From NCBI RefSeq assembly GCF_014170375.1, contig NZ_LZZW01000035.1:43703-107702 (forward strand): DNA of 64,000 bases, in the 5' to 3' direction. Of the stretch, positions 58,594 to 64,000 are shown piece by piece. A program made the position numbers and the translations under genes. How positions within the stretch are numbered: position 1 is the stretch's first letter; the number at the start of each line of letters is the position of its first letter. Under the pieces are notes generated by a model. The model did no database searches and had not been told where the DNA came from. It saw only the letters and a program-made list of their open reading frames with translations. This DNA comes from Variovorax sp. UMC13 (GTDB lineage Bacteria > Pseudomonadota > Gammaproteobacteria > Burkholderiales > Burkholderiaceae_C).

Positions 58594-58644
58594 GGGGGCA
58601 ACACCAGCAGCCCGGCATAGCCGGTTCTGCGGTGTTCCTGGAAT
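58594..58644 (-). repeat. dispersed hairpin repeat, copy B
   Basis: On the minus strand this 51-bp stretch matches copy A (35512-35562) at 46 of 51 positions, and the differences spare the hairpin stems: the 3-nt loop reads TAT here and TTC in copy A. It lies between the convergent DUF1840 and Bug genes. The extension at 58545-58593 is also G/C-rich with runs of C and G and only partly matches copy A. Confidence 0.75.
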
Positions 58645-58663
58645 AAGGCGAAACCGGCGCGCG

Positions 58664-59680
58664 TCAGTCGACCTTTGCGCCTGAGTCCTTCACGACCTTC
58701 GCCCACTTGGTGTGCTCGCGGTCGATGTGCTTCGCGAAGTCGGCGGGTGAATTGCCGCTGGGGATTGCGCCCTGCGCGAGCAGCTTCTCCTTCATGGCCG
58801 GCGTGCCCAGCGACTTCGCGACCTCCTGCTGGATGCGGTTCACGATCTCGGGCGGCGTGCCCGCGGGCGCGAGCAGGCCGAACCAGGAACTGGCCTCGAA
58901 GCCCTTGAGCGCCGGGCCGCCGGCTTCCTCCACCGTGGGCACGTCGGGCAAGGCCAGCGAACGCTGCGCGCTGGTCACGGCCAGTGCCAGCAGCTTGCCG
59001 GCCTTGATCTGCTGCATCGACGAGGGCAGGTTGTCGAACATCACGTCGGCGCTGCCGCCCACCATGTCGAGCAGCGCGGGTGCCGAGCCGCGGTAGGGGA
59101 TGTGGGTCATGAAGCTGCCGGTCATGCTCTTGAACAGCTCGCCGGCCAGGTGGATCGAGGTGCCGCTGCCGCTGGAAGCCATGTTGAGCTTGCCCGGGTT
59201 GGCCTTGGCGTACTTGATGAAGTCCTGCACGTTGTGGATGTTCAGCGCCTTGGCCTTGTCGGCGTTCATCTCCATCACGTTGGGCACCGCGGCCACCATC
59301 GTGACCGGCGCGAAGTCCTTGATCGGGTCGAAGGGCAGCTTGGGGTAGAGCGCGCGGTTGATGCCGTGCGTGCCCACCGTGCCCATCAGCAGCGTGTAGC
59401 CGTCGGCCGGCGCCTTGGCCACCATGTCGGTGCCCACGTTGCCGCCCGCGCCGCCGCGGTTGTCGATGATGAAGGGCTGGCCGAAGGCCTTCGACAGTTC
59501 GGGCGCCATCGCGCGCGCCAGGATGTCGGTGGTGCCGCCGGCCGCGAAGGGCACGATGATGCGCACCGGCTTGTTCGGCCAGGCGCCCTGGGCCCAGGCA
59601 GGGGCGGCCATCACGGCGAGGGCGGCGGCGGCCACGGCCAGCGCGCTGCGGCGATGCGAGAAGAAGAGGGAAGAGGTCAT
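58664..59680 (-). CDS. Bug/TctC-family periplasmic solute receptor
   Basis: A 338-residue extracytoplasmic binding protein for an organic acid, the receptor type of tripartite tricarboxylate transport but very often an orphan in Burkholderiales, as here: no tctA or tctB lies near. ATG 59680 gives a signal peptide (HRRSALAVAAAALAVMAAPA, cut after AWA). Family marks are WPNKPVRIIVPFAAGGTTDI and the FIIDNRGGAGGNVGTDMVAK loop. Ligand unknown; the neighbouring LysR and SDR genes offer no firm hint. Confidence 0.92.
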   Translation of the reverse strand: MTSSLFFSHRRSALAVAAAALAVMAAPAWAQGAWPNKPVRIIVPFAAGGTTDILARAMAPELSKAFGQPFIIDNRGGAGGNVGTDMVAKAPADGYTLLMGTVGTHGINRALYPKLPFDPIKDFAPVTMVAAVPNVMEMNADKAKALNIHNVQDFIKYAKANPGKLNMASSGSGTSIHLAGELFKSMTGSFMTHIPYRGSAPALLDMVGGSADVMFDNLPSSMQQIKAGKLLALAVTSAQRSLALPDVPTVEEAGGPALKGFEASSWFGLLAPAGTPPEIVNRIQQEVAKSLGTPAMKEKLLAQGAIPSGNSPADFAKHIDREHTKWAKVVKDSGAKVD

Positions 59681-59741
59681 GCGCGTGTTGTACAGGCGCG
59701 CACCGCGGGCGTCGCGGGTGGAAACCCCCTGAACCGGTCGC

Positions 59742-60671
59742 TCAGCCGACCTGCATGCGCTGGGCGAAACGTTCTTCCCTGAAGCGCGCCAGCACGAAGT
59801 CGATGAACACCCGGGTCTTCGGCGGCAGCAGCTTCTTGCTCGGGTAGTAGAGCCACACCGCGCCGGCATCCTGGTACCACTCGGGCAGCAGCCGAAGCAG
59901 CTCGCCGTTGCGCAAGCCGCGTTCGACGAAGGGCATCGGCAGCATGGCCGCGCCCAGCCCCATGCGCGCGGCCTGCGCGATGGCCTCGGGGTCGTTGAAG
60001 ATCGCGCGCGGATGCGGCAGCTCGACCGTGACCTCCTCGCCGCGCGCGGCATGTCGCAGCGTCCAGCTGCGCAGCCGGCCGGTGGGCGAGGAACGGCGCA
60101 GCAGCGTGTCGAGCGCTGCGAGCTCGGAAGGCTGACGCGGCCGTTTGCGGCCCTCCATGTAGGCCGGCGAGGCCACCGCCACCACATGGATGCGCGACAG
60201 CTCGCGCGCCACCAGCCCGGCAGACAACTCGATGCCGCCGCCAATGGCCGCGTCGAAGCCCTCGCCAACCAGGTCGACCTGCTGGTTGTCGAAGTGCCAG
60301 TCGGGCAGGATGGCCGGGTAGCGCGCGAGGAAGTCACCCATCAGCGGCAGCACATGCTCGCGCCCGAAGGCCTGGCCCATGCTCAGCTTGAGCGTGCCGG
60401 CCGGCTGGCCGTCGTCGGTGTCGATGCCGGCCACCGCCTCCTGCAGCGTGGCCAGCGCGGGGCCGATCTGCGCGAGGAAGCGCTCGCCGCCCTCGGTCAA
60501 GGTGAGGCGGCGCGTGCTGCGCTGGAACAGCCGCACCCCCAGCCGGGCTTCGAGCCGCGCCACGTTCTTGCTCACCGCCGCCGGCGTCAGACCCAGGCGC
60601 CGGGCCGCGGCCGAGAAGCTGCCGCCTTCGGCGCTCTGCACGAAGGACTCAAGGTGATTGAGCGGTTCCAT
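59742..60671 (-). CDS. LysR-family transcriptional regulator
   Basis: A 309-residue regulator of the LysR type. ATG 60671 begins MEPLNHLESFVQSAEGGSFS, then the HTH with AAARRLGLTPAAVSKNVARL; the effector-binding domain follows from about residue 90. It is divergent from an SDR gene with a perfect 7-bp dyad between, the typical layout for direct control of the SDR and itself. The frame is open to 60779 but that part overlaps the dyad and is not conserved sequence. Confidence 0.92.
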   Translation of the reverse strand: MEPLNHLESFVQSAEGGSFSAAARRLGLTPAAVSKNVARLEARLGVRLFQRSTRRLTLTEGGERFLAQIGPALATLQEAVAGIDTDDGQPAGTLKLSMGQAFGREHVLPLMGDFLARYPAILPDWHFDNQQVDLVGEGFDAAIGGGIELSAGLVARELSRIHVVAVASPAYMEGRKRPRQPSELAALDTLLRRSSPTGRLRSWTLRHAARGEEVTVELPHPRAIFNDPEAIAQAARMGLGAAMLPMPFVERGLRNGELLRLLPEWYQDAGAVWLYYPSKKLLPPKTRVFIDFVLARFREERFAQRMQVG

Positions 60672-60691
60672 GGCCGCATTGTCGGCCCGAT

Positions 60692-60710
60692 CTTCAACTG
60701 CGGGTTGAAG
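60692..60710. promoter_or_regulatory. LysR-type operator candidate
   Basis: CTTCAAC (60692-60698), TGCGG, GTTGAAG (60704-60710): a perfect 7-bp inverted repeat, 21 bp upstream of the lysR start and 98 bp upstream of the SDR start. Such a T...A dyad is the usual LysR recognition form. Confidence 0.6.
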
Positions 60711-60807
60711 CTTCTTGCATTGATTGATGGCTACCGGAGAAGGAATGGAATGCCGACACTGAAGGCCTTCCTCCTCCACTCCTGCTTTTCAAGCGATCGG
60801 AAAAAAC

Positions 60808-61575
60808 ATGACCTCGAACACTGCATCCCTCTCCCCCGTGCTGGCCGGCAAGGTCGCCTTCGTCACCGGCGGCTCGCGCGGCATCGGCGCCGCCATCGTG
60901 CGCCGGCTGGCGCGCGACGGCGCGGCCGTGGCCTTCAGCTACAGCAACGCCCAGGCCGCGGCCGACGAACTCGTGCGCGCCCTCGAGGCCGAAGGTGGCC
61001 GTGCGCTGGCGCTCAAGATCGACAGCGCCGACGCCGAGGCGCTCAAGGCCGGCATCGACCGGGCCGCGAAGCACTTCGGCGGGCGCATCGACATCCTGGT
61101 GAACAGCGCGGGCGTGCTGCACCTGGGCCCGGTCGAACAGTTCAGCCTGGCCGACTTCGACCGCACCCTCGCGGTCAACGTGCGCGCCGTGTTCGTCGCG
61201 ATCCAGGCCGCGCTGGCGCACATGGGCACGGGCGGGCGCATCGTCAACATCGGCAGCACCAACGCCGAGCGCATGCCCTTCGCGGGCGGCAGCGTCTATG
61301 CGATGAGCAAGTCGGCGCTGACCGGCCTGGTGCAGGGCCTGGCACGCGACCTGGGTCCGCGCGGCATCACGGTCAACAACGTGCAGCCCGGCCCGGTCGA
61401 CACCGAGATGAACCCGGCCGACGGCCCGATGGCCTCGACCATGCACAGCTTCATGGCGCTGGCCCGCCACGGCCATGCCGACGAGATCGCCGGCATGGTG
61501 GCCTACCTGGCCAGCCCCGAGGCGGCCTTCGTGACCGGGGCCGGCCTCAACATCGATGGCGGCTTCGCCGCTTGA
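60808..61575 (+). CDS. short-chain dehydrogenase/reductase
   Basis: A 255-residue classical SDR that uses NAD(P)H. Visible are the cofactor motif VTGGSRGIGAAIVRRLARDG, NSAG in ILVNSAGVLHLG, the catalytic Ser in NIGSTNAERM and Y-x-x-x-K in SVYAMSKSAL, and the C-terminal VTGAGLNIDGGFAA. It is close to 3-oxoacyl-ACP-reductase-like SDRs, but the substrate is not predictable. Divergent from lysR; it converges on the E1-beta gene with a 3-nt gap. Confidence 0.9.
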   Translation: MTSNTASLSPVLAGKVAFVTGGSRGIGAAIVRRLARDGAAVAFSYSNAQAAADELVRALEAEGGRALALKIDSADAEALKAGIDRAAKHFGGRIDILVNSAGVLHLGPVEQFSLADFDRTLAVNVRAVFVAIQAALAHMGTGGRIVNIGSTNAERMPFAGGSVYAMSKSALTGLVQGLARDLGPRGITVNNVQPGPVDTEMNPADGPMASTMHSFMALARHGHADEIAGMVAYLASPEAAFVTGAGLNIDGGFAA

Positions 61576-61578
61576 GCG

Positions 61579-62556
61579 TCAGCCGGCCAGCTTCCTGGCC
61601 GCGGCCACGATCGCTTCGGCCGTGACGCGCGACTGCGTCTCCAGCACCTGCGCATAGCCCACCGGGATGCGCGGTGCGCCCAGGCGCGCGATGCGGCAGT
61701 CCGTGGCCTCGGCCGCGGTGGCCGCGATCTCGGCGCCGAAGCCCGCGGCCTGCACCGCCTCGTGCACCACCAGCAGGCGGCCGGTGCGCGCGCAGGAGGA
61801 CAGCACCGCCTCGCGGTCCCAGGGCCACAGCGTGCGCAGGTCGATCAGCTCGACCGCGAGGCCTTCGGCGGCCAGCGCATCGCAGGCCGCGGCACAAGCC
61901 TGCAGCTGCTTGCCCCAGCTCACCAGCGTGAGCGCATCGCCCTCGCGCAGGCAGGCCGCCTGGCCCAGCGGCACGGCCAGCGTCTCGTCGACCGGCCCGC
62001 GCGCGCCCCACAGCGCCTTGTGCTCGATGTAGACGACCGGGTCACCGCATTGCAGCGCCGCGCGCAGCAGGCTGTAGTTGTCCTGTGGCGTCGACGGGCT
62101 CACCACCACCAGGCCCGGCATGTGGGCGAACCAGGCTTCGAGCGACTGCGAATGCTGCGCGGCCGAGGCGTCCCAGATGCCGCCAGGCATGCGCGCCACC
62201 AGCGGCACGCGGCCCTGGCCGCCGAACATGAAGCGGTTCTTCGCCGCCTGGTTGACCAGCTCGTCCATGCCGCACAGCGCGAAGTCGACCACCCGCATCT
62301 CGACGACAGGGCGCAGGCCCGCGAGCGCCATGCCCACGCCGGCGCCCATGATCGCGGCCTCGCTGATCGGCGTGTCGATCACGCGCTGGTCGCCGAAGCG
62401 CTGCTGCAGCCCCTTGTACTGGCCGAAGATGCCGCCGCGGCCCACGTCCTCGCCCAGCACCACCACCTTCGGGTCGGCCTCCATCTCGCGCTGCACCGCC
62501 AGCACCGCGGCCTCGGCGTAGCTCATCTCCATCGTCGTCGTGTCGTTCAGTGCCAT
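61579..62556 (-). CDS. 2-oxoacid/acetoin dehydrogenase E1 component, beta subunit
   Basis: The 325-residue beta chain of a thiamine-diphosphate E1 pairs with the alpha chain next door. Seen are VVVLGEDVGRGGIFGQYKGL, DTPISEAAIMGAGVGMALAG and the C-terminal EAVQAAGFGAEIAATAAEA. ATG 62556 overlaps the alpha gene end by 10 nt, so the two are coupled. It could belong to pyruvate, acetoin or branched-chain oxoacid complexes; neither an E2 nor an E3 gene is in view, so the substrate stays open. Acetoin-type is favoured by the Fis-type regulator upstream. Confidence 0.87.
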   Translation of the reverse strand: MALNDTTTMEMSYAEAAVLAVQREMEADPKVVVLGEDVGRGGIFGQYKGLQQRFGDQRVIDTPISEAAIMGAGVGMALAGLRPVVEMRVVDFALCGMDELVNQAAKNRFMFGGQGRVPLVARMPGGIWDASAAQHSQSLEAWFAHMPGLVVVSPSTPQDNYSLLRAALQCGDPVVYIEHKALWGARGPVDETLAVPLGQAACLREGDALTLVSWGKQLQACAAACDALAAEGLAVELIDLRTLWPWDREAVLSSCARTGRLLVVHEAVQAAGFGAEIAATAAEATDCRIARLGAPRIPVGYAQVLETQSRVTAEAIVAAARKLAG

Positions 62557-63569
62557 TGACCGGCTCCCGTGGTCTGGATGTCGGTAAAGGCGGCGCCGGC
62601 CTCGGGCCAGGGCGCGGCGGCCGCGGCCGCGAGCGCGGCCTCGACTTCGGCATGGGCCTCGGCCTCGATGGCGTCGAGCAGCGCGGCGGCCGTGCCCGCC
62701 TGCAGGCAACGCGCACGGGCCTGGGCGATCGGATCGGTCTGGAGCGCCGCGGCCAGTTCGGCCGGGTCGCGGTAGGCGGCCGGATCGACCGACACATGGC
62801 CCTTCACGCGGTAGGTCAGCGCGTGCAGCAGGCGCGGCCCGCTGCCGCTGCGCACCTGGTCGACCAGCCGGGCCGCGGCCGCATGCACCGCGAACACGTC
62901 GTTGCCGTCGACCTGCGTGGCGGCGATGCCCAGCGCCTCGGCGCGCACCGAGGCGCCGTCGCCCGCGGTCATCGGGCCGCTGGCCGTGGTCGCGCTCCAG
63001 CGGTTGTCCTCGCAGACGAAGAGCACCGGCAGGCCGTAGACCTGCGCCCAGTTGAGCGCTTCGAGGAAAGGCCCGCGGTTGATCGCGCCGTCGCCGAAGA
63101 AGCAGACGGTGATCGCGTCCTGCTTCTGGATCTTCTGCGCGTGCGCCGCGCCGACCGCGATCGGCAGGCCGGCCGCCACCACGCCGTTGGCGCCCAGCAT
63201 GCCGACCGAGAAGTCGGCGATGTGCATCGAGCCGCCCTTGCCGCCGTTGAAGCCGGTGGCCTTGCCGAACAGCTCGGCCATCATGCGGCCCAGGTCGGCG
63301 CCCTTGGCCAGCGTGTGGCCGTGGCCGCGGTGGGTCGAGGTCAGGTAGTCGGCGGGCTTCAGGTGCACGCACACGCCGGCCGGCACGGCCTCCTGGCCGG
63401 TCGACAGGTGCAGCGGGCCGCGCACGCGCACCGTGCCGGTCGCCTGCTGGCCATAGGCGCTCACGCCGCCCTGGCTGGCGATCTCGGCGGCGTTCTCGAA
63501 GGCGCGGATGCGCAGCATCGTTCGGTAGAGCGCCTGTGCGCGCTCCGCCGGGGGAAAGTTCGAATCCAT
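62547..63569 (-). CDS. 2-oxoacid/acetoin dehydrogenase E1 component, alpha subunit
   Basis: A 340-residue thiamine-diphosphate-binding chain. It has HLSTGQEAVPAGVCVHLKPA, STHRGHGHTLAKGADLGRMM, GGKGGSMHIADFSVGMLGAN and the cofactor motif GDG-(about 26)-N in FFGDGAINRGPFLEALNWAQ and CEDN. This is the short E1-alpha of acetoin dehydrogenase and branched-chain types. First gene of the E1 pair. Upstream on the same strand lies the broken Fis-type gene, 81 nt away. Confidence 0.88.
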   Translation of the reverse strand: MDSNFPPAERAQALYRTMLRIRAFENAAEIASQGGVSAYGQQATGTVRVRGPLHLSTGQEAVPAGVCVHLKPADYLTSTHRGHGHTLAKGADLGRMMAELFGKATGFNGGKGGSMHIADFSVGMLGANGVVAAGLPIAVGAAHAQKIQKQDAITVCFFGDGAINRGPFLEALNWAQVYGLPVLFVCEDNRWSATTASGPMTAGDGASVRAEALGIAATQVDGNDVFAVHAAAARLVDQVRSGSGPRLLHALTYRVKGHVSVDPAAYRDPAELAAALQTDPIAQARARCLQAGTAAALLDAIEAEAHAEVEAALAAAAAAPWPEAGAAFTDIQTTGAGQWH

Positions 63570-63600
63570 GGGGTCTTGTCTCCAGCGCGCCGGTTCTTTT

Positions 63601-64000
63601 TTGGCGCGTCCCGGTGATCGTAACGAAGGCCGCGCCCGCGGCGCTGAGGGCTAACCTCCAGACGGTGGCTCGTCGGCGTCCGCGCCGCGGCGCAGTTGCC
63701 GGTACAGCGTGCCCCTCGAGACGCCCAGCTGGCGCGCGGCCTGCGAGATGTTGCCGCCCTGCGCCTGGAGCGTGTCCTCGATCAGCTTGCGGTGCTGCGC
63801 GCGCAGCGTCTCGGGCTGATCGAGGACACGCTCCAGGCGCAGGGCGGCAACATCTCGCAGGCCGCGCGCCAGCTGGGCGTCTCGAGGGGCACGCTGTACC
63901 GGCAACTGCGCCGCGGCGCGGACGCCGACGAGCCACCGTCTGGAGGTTAGCCCTCAGCGCCGCGGGCGCGGCCTTCGTTACGATCACCGGGACGCGCCAA
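63601..64000. repeat. 400-bp fold-back inverted repeat at the window end
   Basis: Bases 63601-63786 are the exact reverse complement of 63815-64000, arms of 186 bp around a 28-nt centre (63787-63814) that itself contains the palindrome GCTGCGC/GCGCAGC (63794-63807). The right arm runs to the last base of the window and may continue. It duplicates the C-terminal coding part of a Fis-type gene head to head. Perfect arms of this length are unstable in vivo, so a chimeric read or contig-end artefact is a real possibility. Confidence 0.9.
63651..63905 (-). pseudogene. C-terminal fragment of a Fis-type HTH regulator, broken by fold-back
   Basis: Only about 55 residues are genuine: LRAQHRKLIEDTLQ, then GGNISQAARQLGVSRGTLYR and a short tail ending PPSGG, read from about 63814 down to the stop at 63651. 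This is the Fis-type DNA-binding end of sigma54-dependent activators such as AcoR. Beyond 63814 the frame stays open to an ATG at 63905, but that sequence is the mirror copy read antisense. On the plus strand the same HTH can be read at about 63815-63950, equally a mirror. Given the E1 genes downstream, an AcoR-like acetoin activator is plausible; the rest of the gene is not in the window. Confidence 0.7.

Noticed and set aside
63696..63950. Second Fis-type HTH gene on the plus strand
   Set aside because: It is the mirror arm of the fold-back repeat, with an unnatural junction at 63787-63814, not an independent gene.

Overview
The window reads as a high-GC betaproteobacterium of the order Burkholderiales, most likely the family Comamonadaceae and Variovorax-like. 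This is inferred from gene content: enterobacterial-type flhDC control of flagella, a Bug/TctC solute receptor, a DUF1840 protein, the overall base composition and a dispersed intergenic hairpin repeat. No rRNA gene is present, so the genus is not proven.

Region 1 (1-9640) is the core translation block. The 5' part of proC (minus strand, cut by the window edge) is divergent from a spc operon that starts directly at rplN with its own sigma70-type promoter: rplN-rplX-rplE-rpsN-rpsH-rplF-rplR-rpsE-rpmD-rplO-secY-rpmJ. The alpha operon follows: rpsM-rpsK-rpsD-rpoA-rplQ. Its last three intergenic gaps are unusually long and hold hairpins, two of them terminator-like. An initiator tRNA-fMet with its own terminator follows rplQ.

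Region 2 (9728-46747) is a nearly complete flagellar island. On the minus strand flgBCDEFGHIJKL encodes rod, hook, rings and junction, ending in an HDOD signalling gene. On the plus strand are flgA and flgM-flgN, with a strong sigma28 promoter before flgM. Minus-strand flhB-flhA-flhF-fliA and flhD-flhC-motA-motB carry export, sigma28, the master regulator and the stator. An A+T-rich 550-bp control region separates flhD from plus-strand fliC, fliD, fliS and fliT. Divergent fliE and fliFGHIJKLMNOPQR complete the basal body, switch and export gate. No chemotaxis gene and no flhG is present.

Region 3 (46754-50000) holds a sensorless NarL-type two-component pair beside fliR, and an HD-domain hydrolase divergent from a GlxA-type (DJ-1/AraC) regulator.

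Region 4 (49953-56866) is a compact six-gene minus-strand operon: bifunctional aryl-CoA monooxygenase/reductase, MarR regulator, crotonase, acyl-CoA dehydrogenase, aryl-CoA ligase and a RidA-like protein. It fits an aerobic CoA-dependent pathway for 2-aminobenzoate (anthranilate) or salicylate.

Region 5 (56944-64000) holds a cyclopropane-fatty-acid synthase, a DUF1840 protein, a Bug receptor, a LysR regulator divergent from an SDR, and E1-beta and E1-alpha of a 2-oxoacid/acetoin dehydrogenase. The last 400 bp form a near-perfect fold-back inverted repeat that breaks a Fis-type regulator gene. This may be an assembly or amplification artefact.
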